From assembly GCA_943736015.1 (NCBI GenBank), contig OX031058.1, positions 20,671,001-20,735,000 of the forward strand: 64,000 nucleotides of DNA. The letters run 5' to 3'. Source of the stretch: Tridacna crocea. Its lineage: Eukaryota > Mollusca > Bivalvia > Cardiida > Cardiidae. The stretch's first letter is position 1, and every line of letters starts with the position of its first letter. The notes below the pieces were generated by a model, which saw only the letters and a list, made by a program, of their open reading frames with translations, did no database searches and was not told the DNA's origin. Both the position numbers and the translations under genes were made by a program. Shown here in pieces: positions 56,101 to 64,000 of this stretch.

Positions 56101-59100
56101 AGGCAAATGAGTTTTTCGGTAGCACTCGGATATGTAATTTGAAATGGCATATTAAAATACATTGGGCGAGGCCATCAATTGTTGAGATACTTGTTTTTTA
56201 TTGAAAATAGCCTCTATTGCTCATAGCCTTTTATTGGCGCAATGATACAAATTTGCCTGCTTTTTCGTTCCAAACCAATTCGTTCCATGGCTTGTTCGTC
56301 CTATGATTGCGCGCTTCTCCATGTGATTGCTCATGAATATTTACAGATCGAAGTAATTGATTGTAATGTTGGAAATTAAATGTAAATGGCTAGAGATATT
56401 TCAAAATTATAGTTTTATGGTACATGAGCACTCTCCCTTCAACCTAAAAGGTATTCATTTGCTTAGTGGGTTGACTTTTTAGCCAATATTTGAACAATAT
56501 GTCTTTTTTTCTCTCAAACTATTATTCCATACAATGGGTTTCCTTGACAAATACCACTTCAGCATTCTCAATGCTTTGATTCTTAGTTGTGAAGGAGAAG
56601 ACTTGAAAAATATTTTGAGAAAATGCAGGGATCAAGCTATTCCAAAAATTCAGGGAGAAGTGACTTCTCCCTCTGGGAAAAAATTGGGAGAAGATTTTCT
56701 TATGATTTATATTCTATAATAAGGGTTTAGATTTGATTTCCAACATTAATAAAAGCACTAATTTTGACAAATTTTCTATCCAGCTAGGTGACGAAAGCAT
56801 CCCAGCAAGACATTTTCTTAAAAGGGGCATTTTGAATTTGAATAAGTCATTTTGGAGCTCTTGTGAGTAATATAAAATTTTGCGACACTGATATAAAATT
56901 GTTGGACTTTTGACCCAGAAATAAGTGTCTAGTCCATCTCTCATTATTTAGGTATGAAGATGATTGTTGATTTCATTCCCAACCACACTGGGAAGAAGCA
57001 TGAGTGGTTCATGAAAAGTCAAAAGAAGGAAGAAAATTTTATGGATTATTATATTTGGGTTAGCGGTCCAAATGATACTGCACCAAATAACTGGGTAAGT
57101 AAATTAAGCCACAATTTGTGTACAAAATTTTCATATTCTCACTTACATGAAAATCACCCGAAAACTTTCTGAAATAAAGCAGCTGTACACCGGTATATTT
57201 GAAAAAAAAAAAACATGGTAAAATTTGCATGAAATAAGGATGGATGTGTGTACAAGTAGAAAAATAATGTAATGGTATACACTCACTACTAAAGAGTATT
57301 CTCTCCTTTGGCAACCATTTAAAAGTGAAAAAATAAATGAATTGAACCATATAAATCGGAAAGATGGTTAAGTTTGTTAGACCATTTTTTTGTATAAATA
57401 TCTTCTGTAAATCATGGTCGAATGTATTGTGTTTTTTGCAGAAAACTGTGTATGGTGGGAGTGCATGGGAATATGATAACATGAGACAGCAGTGGTATTA
57501 CTTCTCCTACCTGCCTGAATACCCAGATCTCAATCTTAACAACCCAGATGTGCTTAACAAGCTTGATGTATGAATATTTTGTCTCACATTCAGCATTTCT
57601 TTAAATCTACTGAAATCTGAAACTGTTTAAATTTGTTTTTTCTTCCGAAGCCAACAGGGGAAATTTAGGAAGGCTTTAATTTTAAACCTTAGTTCTATAG
57701 TTTCGGAAGAGTGGAGAAAAAAAGGCTTATAGGTGACATTGCATTAGAAATAGTTGTTGAACTAAGTCAGTGCTTTCAAATTTCAACTTTACTTAACCTG
57801 TCAGTAAATAACATGACATTCTTGTATTTAAATGTGATCATAAATCTGATTTACTGAAAACATACTTGTCAGTTCCTGTGGGCCTATACATACAACATTG
57901 ACAGTTAATTTCGTAATCAAGGCATACATCAGATGGTAAGCAGTCCTACCCCCCTTTGCCTGATGTTAAAAAAATGAAGACTTGTCCATATTGAATGTTT
58001 TTGGATACAATGAAATCTGGCTCAAATAATGAAATGTTTCCTTGAAGGGAAAGAGAAAATGGTGAAATATTAAGTAAAAGCTTGTTATCACCATTTTATC
58101 CTGCTCTATTTTTTTTTCCCTAAAGCCTTCTTACACAACTTTGTTAAAACTATGGATTGTGCAATGAAATGCTGAAAAAGACATATACCTACATCTGTAC
58201 CCCTTACCACATGACTAAAATTTAAACATGTCCAAATTCAAAGCAAATCTATAGCAACTTGTGATCACTGATTAATGGAGCACAAAAGGTTTAATTTGAA
58301 AGAGAACATTGTTTCTCCTTTACCCACAATGTTTTCCAAAGGCCTCTTTTTCAGGACGGTAAAATCTTGAGATTGCGTGCTTAACGGTTAATCTGGACCA
58401 GTATATCATTGCTAGCTGTATGAGGTCTTACTTCTTTTTTTTTGATTACATAGGATATCTTGAGGTTCTGGTTGAATGAGGGTGTGGATGGATTCAATGT
58501 GGTTGGATTGCAACGACTGATGGAACTTAATGACACAACTAAAGGTGAGGTCGAAGTTGGAGAGCACACATCTGACCTTCCAGGAAATTTTGAACTGGTT
58601 AAACGATGGAGAAACATCATTGACAAGTACTCTGATAAGCCAGGCCGTGAAAAGTATGTATGTTTCCCAAAAATATATGTATTCATATTAAGCATTAAAA
58701 AGTTCAATTGAATACTCAGTACTAGACCCATAAAATATCATTAACTTAAATCATCTTTTTCAGCCAATGACAATCAAGACCTGTCTGCACAATATGTGCA
58801 GTCTTATCTTGGATCTGTTTTGTCCACTTAGTTTGAGCACTATAGACTTGTATGTTGACTGGAATATTTATTGCTCTTATTTGAATCGGCACTGTAAATA
58901 GATATCCAAATTATATGAACCTGGATGTTGCTGAGGAATAATGAATAATTCGAAAGTCCAGGTAAGTCGGGGTATTTCATAATTTGAGTCGTAAAAACTT
59001 TGTGAACGATGCAAACCTATGATGGGAGATGCTGTATAAGAGTAGCAAAGAGAACAGTATAGATCATACCGCACAGACTGGCCCCAAAAGCAACTTTGGT

Positions 59101-59771
59101 CATGAAAGGCTCCTTATAGGTTATCTTTGGTGGCTTACAAGTCACAGATTAATTTATTGGTGTTGATACAAGAGTAAAGAATGGCAAAAAAGATAATCCT
59201 GATACATACTGAAAATTACTTTATTCTGTAAGTGAACCCATTGCCAAGCATCCTGAAGGTCTAAACAGAGGGAAGAAAAAAAAGCTTTCAAAACATGTAG
59301 GGAAAAAGGAGAAAAAATTTCTTTCTACCATTGCAAAGACAAAATCCACCATCTGATGCACAGCAACAGCTTCGTCATCTGTGAATACTTTGAGTTTAGA
59401 AAAGTCATAATATTTTTTGGAGACTAAGAGCCAAACAAAAACTACGGTGTGATATGTTCACTGTTATGGCTTCTTTGATTCCCCTTCCTGAAACTCCACT
59501 TCAACTGAAGGTAGATTGTCTACAAATGGTTCTAGAAGTGGATCAGATAGAGAAATTTTATTCCACCTCTTTTTAATTTGTCATTTTTAGGGCTTTGTTC
59601 GGATATATGGAAGCACAAAAAAATAATGCTGGCAATTACTCTGAGGCTGGAATACATGTCATCTCTACTGATGCACTGATAAAACTGAACCTTGACCCAG
59701 CATGTGACTCAGAATGCCTGGAGAAGGCTGTAGCCGGTCTAACAGAGAAAAAGTACCGTATGGGATGGATG
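34702..59771 (+). CDS. SLC3-family amino-acid transporter heavy chain (rBAT/4F2hc-like), six exons, 3' end missing
   Basis: Exons are 34702-35149, 55754-55933, 56952-57094, 57442-57567, 58454-58653 and 59591-59771 (426 codons, phases consistent, all GT-AG). It encodes a type II membrane glycoprotein: cytosolic N-terminus, one membrane span (about 78-103), then Cys107, at the position of the cysteine that disulfide-bonds the SLC7 light chain in 4F2hc and rBAT. The ectodomain is GH13-like: GIEEKIGYIQSLGANTLWIT, DFIPNHT, PDLNLNNPDV and GVDGFNVVGL, where the GH13 nucleophile Asp is Val316, so it should not be a glycosidase. Sequons NHT, NDT (twice) and NYS suggest N-glycosylation. The neck is more 4F2hc-like, the ectodomain more rBAT-like. 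About 250 C-terminal residues of the fold are not seen in the window. Function: bring a heteromeric amino-acid exchanger to the plasma membrane. Confidence 0.9.
35236..35350 (+). repeat. AGAAGATTCGGCCC minisatellite, left copy
   Basis: Five irregular units of GAAGATTCGG(A/C)CC spaced 13-35 bp. The complementary array is at 38641-38756. Confidence 0.75.
35774..36799. mobile_element. Repeat C, complete copy
   Basis: Inverted ends TACCGTAATTTGC...TTTTGGGACA and the complement, with TA outside CCGTAAT on both sides. Several GGGACA motifs lie just inside each end and may be transposase-binding repeats. A frame at 36489-36725 parallels the one at 169-396 in the other copy. Confidence 0.7.
36800..37440. 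other. Intronic, nothing recognised
   Basis: AT-rich, with a few eroded MITE-like words (37040-37220). No exon. Confidence 0.45.
37445..37715. repeat. Tandem pair of about 142-bp units with CAAGATC stem-loops
   Basis: CAAGATCGGATCGCAATTTA begins at 37445 and again at 37587. Each unit holds a CAAGATC...GATCTxG stem and a GATGTAATTAACT-like block. Confidence 0.7.
37716..38640. other. Intronic, nothing recognised
   Basis: AT-rich DNA. A decayed MITE fragment near 37780-37945 is the only lead. Confidence 0.4.
38641..38756 (-). repeat. GAAGATTCGG minisatellite, right (inverted) copy
   Basis: Complementary units GGGCCGAATCTTCT face those at 35236-35350. Beyond both arrays a related ATATTTATC...ATG(T)CA block occurs in mirrored order. 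Confidence 0.75.
39720..40317 (+). repeat. Direct duplication, copy 1
   Basis: AGTACAGATAACTGTCCCCA through GCGTCTCATTATTGAGACTA recurs at 40693-41258 with scattered substitutions and small deletions. Confidence 0.85.
40693..41258 (+). repeat. Direct duplication, copy 2
   Basis: Second copy of the block at 39720-40317. About 375 bp separate them, including a TTTTTTCCCAATTT-rich patch related to 38880-38955. Confidence 0.85.
41422..42680 (+). mobile_element. Hairpin-bounded element D2 with a 154-bp array
   Basis: Begins TTTTTAGCTCTACTGGCTGA with the fold-back GGCTGAAAGCCAGCAGAGC, then the CATCCGTCCG block. It ends GGCCCTTCAGGGCC and TCTAGTTT. Inside are about seven units (149-155 bp apart) with TTTGTTTATCTTATCAATAG, AACAGTATGGGAAAAGTAGC and GGTCAGATTTCCATGAAAC. 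The architecture matches D1, but the repeated unit is different. Confidence 0.8.
42681..43340. other. Intronic, nothing recognised
   Basis: No gene signal. An ATT microsatellite sits at 43300-43320. Confidence 0.45.
43341..44636. mobile_element. Transposon G (CAGGGCT-ended)
   Basis: The left end CAGGGCTTCCCCTGC and the complement of the right end, CAGGGCTCCCGCTGTC, are followed by matching GCGCCA and AAATTT blocks. Flanks TGCGAC and TGCAAC look like a 6-bp target duplication with one change. It is non-autonomous; the ends are hAT-like. Confidence 0.6.
44931..47434 (+). mobile_element. Transposon K, copy 1 (carrying J)
   Basis: Ends CAGGCCTCGGCCGAGTGGGC and, inverted, CAGGCCTCTGCCAACCCTCA. 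It is the same element as 52151-53836 in opposite orientation, enlarged by the 826-bp element J. A GGGGAGAAGTG-type short repeat lies near the right end. No transposase frame was found. Confidence 0.85.
45649..46474. mobile_element. Transposon J inside K1
   Basis: Ends CAGGGTTCGAAATTCCCAC and, inverted, CAGGGTTTGAATTTCATTT. Flanked by CTAAC (45644-45648, 46475-46479). The empty site is visible in K2 near 53105-53116. TGCAAGTG/CACTTGC words are enriched just inside both ends. Confidence 0.85.
47475..48105. other. Intronic, no gene recognised
   Basis: It contains small GAACAAGCCCAGGGATGAAC repeats (47750-47810) and a G-run/C-run pair at 48060-48106. Confidence 0.45.
48106..48250 (+). mobile_element. 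M1 MITE, right half
   Basis: Starts inside the hairpin (ACCAGCATTTTCCCC) and ends GGTAATGAGTTAA. Confidence 0.8.
48251..48622 (-). repeat. Repeat B, inverted copy
   Basis: Complement of the repeat at 4790 and 50830. CATAATGTCTTCTTCGGACA, GTCGACCTGGCCTGTAGTAA and GTCCCAAAATCTGA are diagnostic. Confidence 0.75.
48623..50345. other. Intronic, no gene recognised
   Basis: A CAGTGCTCGCGCTGCCAATC end (48683) resembles the CAG-starting transposon ends nearby, but no matching right end was found. The rest is AT-rich. Confidence 0.4.
50370..50475. repeat. GACAGTTCCC minisatellite, site 1
   Basis: Five units around GACAGTT(C/T)CC(C/T)(A/G)ACA. Similar clusters occur at 54835-54965 and 55395-55470. 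Confidence 0.7.
50830..51325 (+). repeat. Repeat B, fullest copy
   Basis: From AAAGGTGGCCCTTCAGATTT to TTTCAGTGATATACATG. At its right edge sits element T1, where copy 1 carries D1. Confidence 0.75.
51328..51786. mobile_element. Element T1 with long inverted ends
   Basis: TGTCGTAGGCCAAACTGAAA at the left and its near complement at the right. Inside each end is a second palindrome, CAGGCAGATCC...GGATCTGCCTAG. Flanked by TATA (51324-51327, 51787-51790). 459 bp, non-coding. Confidence 0.75.
52043..52144. mobile_element. Short C-related MITE
   Basis: TACCGTAATTCCCCTAAGTA...GGGACA at the left and GTCCCCAAGTTTGGACACTT...GGTA at the right resemble the ends of repeat C. Confidence 0.5.
52151..53836 (-). 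mobile_element. Transposon K, copy 2
   Basis: 1686 bp with CAGGCCTC ends and a perfect 6-bp duplication ATATAA (52145-52150, 53837-53842). It is inverted relative to K1 and lacks J. It has no long frame; a 76-codon frame at 53644-53874 runs past its end and is not credible. Short GAG/CAG-rich termini with 5-6 bp duplications suggest an hAT-related or unassigned DNA transposon. Confidence 0.88.
53898..54050. repeat. Tandem copies of an M1 MITE end
   Basis: Three units of about 52-57 bp, each starting CTCT(TTCC/A)CCAAACAA and containing ATTAAAATGGTT and GAAGACCC, immediately before a full MITE. Confidence 0.75.
54051..54266 (-). mobile_element. M1 MITE
   Basis: TTAACCAAACAAGAATTTTA at the left, a hairpin at 54158-54207 with several mismatches, and GGTAAAGAGTTAA at the right. 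Confidence 0.8.
54835..55470. repeat. GACAGTTCCC minisatellite, sites 2 and 3
   Basis: 54835-54965 holds both GGGAACTGTC and GACAGTTTCC units. 55395-55470 holds the complementary orientation (AACTGTCT...GTCAGGGAA). The DNA between them is unremarkable. Confidence 0.65.
55754..55933 (+). CDS. SLC3-like exon 2
   Basis: The acceptor TTTCTAG precedes G(I)EEKIGYIQSLGANTLWIT and LGTMDEFKA, the GH13 beta2-beta3 region of rBAT (WITSFY, FGTMEDF). It ends AAG AAA G|gtattt (phase 1). Confidence 0.95.
55934..56951. other. SLC3-like intron 2
   Basis: No gene. A GGGAGAAGTGACTTCTCCCT palindrome at 56654-56673 resembles the short repeat inside transposon K. Confidence 0.55.
56952..57094 (+). CDS. SLC3-like exon 3
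   Basis: MKMIVDFIPNHTGKKHEWF and DYYIWVSGPNDTAPNNW, matching rBAT LIIDFIPNHTSDKHIWF and DYYIW...PPNNW. Phase 0 at its end. Confidence 0.96.
57442..57567 (+). CDS. SLC3-like exon 4
   Basis: The acceptor TTGCAG is followed by VYGGSAWEYDNMRQQWYY and YPDLNLNNPDV, the conserved GH13 segment before beta4. It ends CTT GAT|gtatga, a non-consensus but valid GT donor. Confidence 0.94.
57568..58197. other. SLC3-like intron 4, left part
   Basis: No gene. A badly decayed MITE is detectable around 58020-58160. Confidence 0.5.
58198..58391 (-). mobile_element. M1 MITE, diverged
   Basis: CCCTTACCACATGACTAAAA at the left and ACGGTTAA at the right, with a remnant of the hairpin. Confidence 0.55.
58454..58653 (+). 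CDS. SLC3-like exon 5 (degenerate GH13 nucleophile site)
   Basis: DILRFWLNEGVDGFNVVGLQ: the residue matching the GH13 catalytic Asp (rBAT GVDGFSLDAV) is Val. Then KRWRNIIDKYSDKPGRE, like rBAT FRQTMDQYSTEPGRY. Ends GAA AA|gtatgt (phase 2). Confidence 0.95.
58654..59590. other. SLC3-like intron 5
   Basis: It holds a CAAGACCTGTCTGC/GCAGTCTTATCTTG stem (58770-58812) and an eroded MITE (about 59230-59420). No other gene. Confidence 0.5.
59591..59771 (+). CDS. SLC3-like exon 6, last recognised
   Basis: ALFGYMEAQKNNAGNYSEAG...EKAVAGLTEKKYRMGWM, matching rBAT up to its ...GKWPNWM. The phase-2 junction gives Lys. Ends TGG ATG|gtaggt (phase 0). The following GGPD/NHD-type exon was not found before 64000. 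Confidence 0.85.
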
Positions 59772-61088
59772 GTAGGTTTAAAAAATGGTAGTTTTGACAG
59801 GCAGTTTTATCTCTTTCTTTTCTCTTGTGATGTTCAGTGCCCTAGTGACTCTAGCCATTGAAAAATAACAACAAAAACAACAGCTCAAAGGTCAAGGTTG
59901 CAGCGCAGGGGCATCTGTGTCAGTGACACATTTCTAGTTTTAACTTTCTCCAATATTATTACTTCTTGAATTAATGTTATTTAAATGTGCTCCATACAGT
60001 TATGAAACATACTTGTAAAATATAATTTTTCAATTTACAAGGTAAATTTAGATACATGTCGGGGCTAGCCCTGGCTTAAAAAATGTCTGAACCAGACCTT
60101 GCACCACTTGAGCTATGAGAAATTAATAAACTCAAAACCAATTACCTCTTCATGTTATCACATTTTCCTTTCCCTTTAGGTATTCAAAGAAAGTCTTGTT
60201 TGAAAAGTATTCTGTAAAATCATGCTTTTGTCTTCCAAACAATTGCCTGTTTAACTACAAGGCAGTGTCTATTCTAGAAATTGAAAATGAGGAGGGATTT
60301 CTGCCCCCTACATCAAGAAAATAGGCAGGATATTCAGAATTAGGTATGACAATTTTTTAACAGAGAGCAAACAAAAATTATATATTAGACATTCCTTTCA
60401 AAGACAATAAAGAAGACTTCCTTGAAAAATTTTTATTACTTCAAAAACTCTGGTTGCCATGGCAACAAAACTAAAAAATTGAAATTTTTAGCTCCACTGG
60501 CCAAAGGCCAAGCAGCTTTATGTCATGTGGATATTACTGCGGGTGCATTTATGGATGTTTTTGCATCATCTGATCTGTATTTTGTGAAATGTCGTTATGG
60601 GATATAAAGAATCGGACATTCTGATTTATGGGCATTTGAGATAAAATTTTATTATATGCGTCAAGGAAAAATGTTATTAAGCTCACCAAAGGCTTGCTTG
60701 ATAACATTTCCCTTGACACATTTAATAAAAATCTTGTCTCATAAGCCCACTCATGTTGGATCCTATATATATCCACTTTCAGGTACCATCAAGGAATTCA
60801 TGTAAAGTTCTAATTTTCTTGGACTGAACTTTGTTTAGGTTTTAAATTTATCAAAAAGTACAGTCTGACTTACAAATGTATACCTGTTTCTGTAAAATAA
60901 GATGGAAATGTACTTTACCCATGTTATTATACTGCCGCCAACAACATTTTGTGGAATTATCTCTCCCTGAACTTTGCAATTTTTTTATTTAATTGTATTG
61001 CTTTAACTCAAAATTTGTCTAGTGTAATACTCCTTCATTTATTAATGTACAGAACTAATTAATAATGTGTTTCTTACTGTGATTTCTA
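59772..61088. other. SLC3-like intron 6 or downstream region
   Basis: No exon recognised. 60485-60545 is a D-family 5' end (TTTTTAGCTCCACTGGCCAA with fold-back) without its array. Confidence 0.5.
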
Positions 61089-62347
61089 TTTTTAGCTCCA
61101 CTTGCCAAAGGCCCAGCGGGCTTATGTCATGGCCCGGCATCTGTCATTCGTGCGTTCGTCTGTCCGTCCGTGCTTTTATTTCAAACATCTTTTTCTCTGA
61201 AACTATCTATCCAATTTTGATGAAACTTCACAGAAATGATCCTGACATGGTCCTCTTTAGAATTCCATTCAAGAATTTGAATTCTTCAAAAAACTGTGGT
61301 TGCCATGGCAACTAAACTGAAAAATATTGAAAATTTTGAAAAATCTTCTTTTCTGAAACCATAAGGCCTAGGGCTACCAGATTAAGCGTGTCACTTTATC
61401 TAGTGGACTTCTACCAAGTTCCTTCAAATAATAGCCCTGGGGTCAAAATTTGCCCCACCCCAGGAGTCACAAGTTCTATATGGGCTTATATAGGGAAAAC
61501 TTTAAATCCTTCTGGTACCTAGCCATAGGGTCTAGGGCTACCAAATTTGGCATGAACCTTTATCAAGTGATTGTCTACCAAGAGTTCCCAAATGATAGCC
61601 CAGGGGTCAAATTTGACCCGGCCCTGGGGGGTCACAAGTTTTATATGGGCTTATACAGGGAAAACTTTAAAAATATTTTCGTACCAAGCCATAAGGCCTA
61701 GGGCTACTCAATTTTGCATCCAGCTTTATCAAGTGGTTGTCTACCAAAGGTGCCCAAATTATAGCCCTGGGATTAAATTTTGTCCGTCCCGGGGGTTCAC
61801 AAGTTTTACATGGGCTCAAGTTGGGAAATTTTTAAAATATTATTTGTACCTAGCCACAAGGCCTAGGGCTACTAAATTTTGCATGTAGCTTTACCTAGTG
61901 GGCATCTACCAGGAGGGCCCAAATCATAGACTTGGGGTCAAGTTTGTTCCCACACTAGGGGTCTCAAGTTTAACATGGGTTTTTGTGGTTAAAACTTTCA
62001 AAGTATTCATGTTACTAACTGTAATAAAGAGTAGGGGTACTAAGTTTAGCTCTGTCTCATTGGTTTCATGCTTTACAGGGCCTTTTATTGAGACAATTAC
62101 AAATTGTAGACCTGTATTGTTTGGTATGGGGCTTTATCTTGTGGACTTCACTAGCATTCAAGTAATTATAGCTTTGCAGTCACAATTGGCATTGCCCAGG
62201 TGTCACAACTTTCTCGTAGGAATTTATAGAAAAAAAATTGTATGTCCTCTAGTTTGAAACCAATTGGCCAAATATTGTAATGTTTGGCTTGTAGTGTTTT
62301 TACTTATTAGCCAATGGAGTGATACTGGGCCATCATGGCCCTCTTAT
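61089..62347 (+). mobile_element. Hairpin-bounded element D3 with a 165-bp array
   Basis: Begins TTTTTAGCTCCACTTGCCAA with GCCAAAGGC and the CGTCTGTCCGTCCGTGC block. Ends TGGGCCATCATGGCCCTCTT, the same closing hairpin as D1. Inside are about five units 164-167 bp apart with GTCACAAGTTTTATATGGGC and GGCCTAGGGCTAC. Confidence 0.8.
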
Positions 62348-62885
62348 TAATATAATCTGTCCGTAGACATAAATTTGTTTGACGAAATACTCCTATAGAT
62401 TCTCAGGGACTGAACTCAAATTTACATTATGTTCCTATATGTACATGAAGTTGTGCATGTGCAATTTTCATGACTCTGCTGGGATATATTTGCAGAATTA
62501 TTTCCCCTTGAATTATGCAATTTTTGGCAAATTTTATCACATTAATTTTCAATTTGTCCTGTATAATACTCGTACAATTTTTAATGTACAAAAGTATGTG
62601 AAATATGTGTTTAAAAAGTGTGGAAAAAAGAAAAAACACCCTAATATACCAAAGTGACCACAGTTTCATTACAGCTGCAATTCCATGGAAAAACGTTTTC
62701 TGTAAATATTAATGGTAATGTTACCCTTATATCATTCCAACTGTTCAAATTACTGCCCATGTATATTGATAAAGATTTAACCTTTACTCCATAAGGCATT
62801 TCTATGGTATCTGTAACTGACCCTAAATAACAGCAAGGATGAAGCCATTTCTTATGTGTATATGACACCTTTTGATAGCATAGAA
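62348..62885. other. No gene recognised
   Basis: A minus-strand frame (62641-62898) has a fairly even composition but matches nothing I know and lacks splice support. Confidence 0.4.
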
Positions 62886-63235
62886 AACATTTTGACAAAA
62901 TTTAGTCCCACCCCAAGGGGGTCACAAGTTGTACATGGGCATGGCTTATCTACTTTTACCTAGCCATAATGCCTGGGACTATCAAGTTTTGCATATGGCT
63001 TTATCTTGAGGGCTTCTACCAAGAGGGCCCAAATGATAGTAATTGGGTCAAGTTTGTCACGACAATACAGGGTCACAAGTTTTACATGGGCTTTTGTGGT
63101 GAAAACCCAATAAATTCTCTTGTTACTAGCCGTAATAAGACCTAGGGCTACTAAATTTAGCTGTCTCATGGATCTCATGTTTTACATGGCCTTTAGTATT
63201 GAGGAAACTTTGAAAATCTTCTAGTTTACAACCAC
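62886..63235 (+). repeat. D3-array fragment
   Basis: CCCCAAGGGGGTCACAAGTT, TCACAAGTTTTACATGGGCT and AAGACCTAGGGCTACTAAAT are D3 units without the terminal hairpins. Confidence 0.65.
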
Positions 63236-63790
63236 ATTCTAGACATGTATTACTGTGAAACCATTAATATTCGTTGAGTACTAATTTTCGTTGATTTCGT
63301 GGATAGGCAAGTCCACGAATTCAAGTTCCCGACGAAAGATAGGTCCTTTGCCATCAACTATGTTGGGTTCGGCTTCATTGATCAATAACGAACGTGACGA
63401 CGCCAACGTTAAACTGTACACACTATCGAACAGAAAGTTATTTGCACCTTAGATTATTTGTTCCTATAAAGATTTCGTTGGGACTTAACAATTACCGAGT
63501 AAAAATAGTGATTTTTTCATTGCCTCAACTTCATTTCCTTTTCTGTAACCCCGGGGACGACGGCATAAACACTGTTGAAAAATTACCTACACGCGTAGAG
63601 TCAAGTAATCCATGTTTATCTTTTACTGTTGCATGTCGGCTGCGAGGATTTATTTTTGCAAACAGCCAAAATAATTTTCTGCCGACCACAAAAAAAATGT
63701 GACACGACTGCCCAGGTGTTTATGAAACAGCCATTTCTAAACGCAATGTGACCATAGATTTCGTGGGGTAAAACAGTCGTAAATTAGTAC
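63236..63790. repeat. Possible dispersed repeat (ATTCGTTGAGTACTAATTTTCG region)
   Basis: The left part (ACTGTGAAACCATTAATATT, GATTTCGTGGATAGGC) and the right part (ATTTCGTGGGGTAAAAC) look like a bivalve interspersed repeat from memory. Only one copy is in the window, so this is tentative. Confidence 0.35.
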
Positions 63791-63969
63791 AACAAACGTT
63801 TGTTTTACAACCCTCTTGCTCGAATGATCTACACGTTACGTCATAGATCTACCCCAAATCAAAATTTTACTGCAAACGCGTGTGTACCTGCGACAAGCAT
63901 AAAATCATGTTGACGGGCGGCTTGTTTCATATTTGGGTCGTTCTAATATTGAACTTGGTGATGACAAGA

Positions 63970-64000
63970 TGGCGGATTCCAACATGTTTGACGATGTCAG
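63970..64000 (+). CDS. Possible first coding exon, cut by the window end
   Basis: ATGGCGGATTCCAACATG in a strong start context (GACAAGATGG) opens MADSNMFDDV and is still open at the last base. It could be the next gene's start or chance. Nothing can be said about function. Confidence 0.3.

Noticed and set aside
62641-62898. 85-codon minus-strand frame with balanced composition
   Set aside because: I could not match it to any protein or find splice sites. It may be chance.

Overview
The window is animal nuclear DNA, most likely from a bivalve mollusc. It is AT-rich and intron-rich, with two recognisable split host genes on the + strand separated and invaded by many transposable elements. The bivalve call is inference: the repeat types (arrays bounded by AGCTCACCTGAGCAC-like hairpins, CAGGCTAATC palindromes, TTAA hairpin MITEs, a tRNA SINE with a conserved central domain) look bivalve-like from memory, and no search was possible.

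Left part (1-16876): five exons of an ALKBH1-like Fe(II)/2-oxoglutarate dioxygenase (1317-16876), with the first exon(s) off the left edge. Its introns hold about a dozen copies of a piggyBac-like hairpin MITE, a roughly 2.3-kb hairpin-bounded array of 145-bp units (5192-7510) and a 3.7-kb segment with inverted ends (12284-15946).

Middle (16877-34700): gene-free and repeat-dense. Its centre is a three-level nest. A dispersed repeat (R) was hit by a 5'-truncated LINE (20909-30485, 7-bp target duplication). That LINE was hit by an almost pristine LTR retrotransposon (22831-28945, TTAA duplication, 498-bp LTRs differing at one base). The LTR element has one 1581-codon ORF in the order SCAN-like gag, zinc knuckle, protease, integrase, reverse transcriptase, RNase H. 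Integrase before RT plus a SCAN-type gag is the Gmr1-like layout, and this is the most notable object in the window. A SINE with a perfect 12-bp target duplication follows (30915-31200).

Right part (34702-59771 and onward): six exons of an SLC3 amino-acid-transporter heavy chain (rBAT/4F2hc-like), 3' end off the window or not recognised. Its first intron is about 20.6 kb. It contains two inverted copies of a CAGGCCTC-ended transposon, one split by a second transposon and itself sitting in a MITE, plus inverted minisatellites, a 0.6-kb direct duplication and a second hairpin-bounded array. A third array lies at 61089-62347. The last 31 bases may open another coding exon.

The two host genes are not obviously linked in function: one is a nucleic-acid demethylase, the other a transporter subunit at the plasma membrane.
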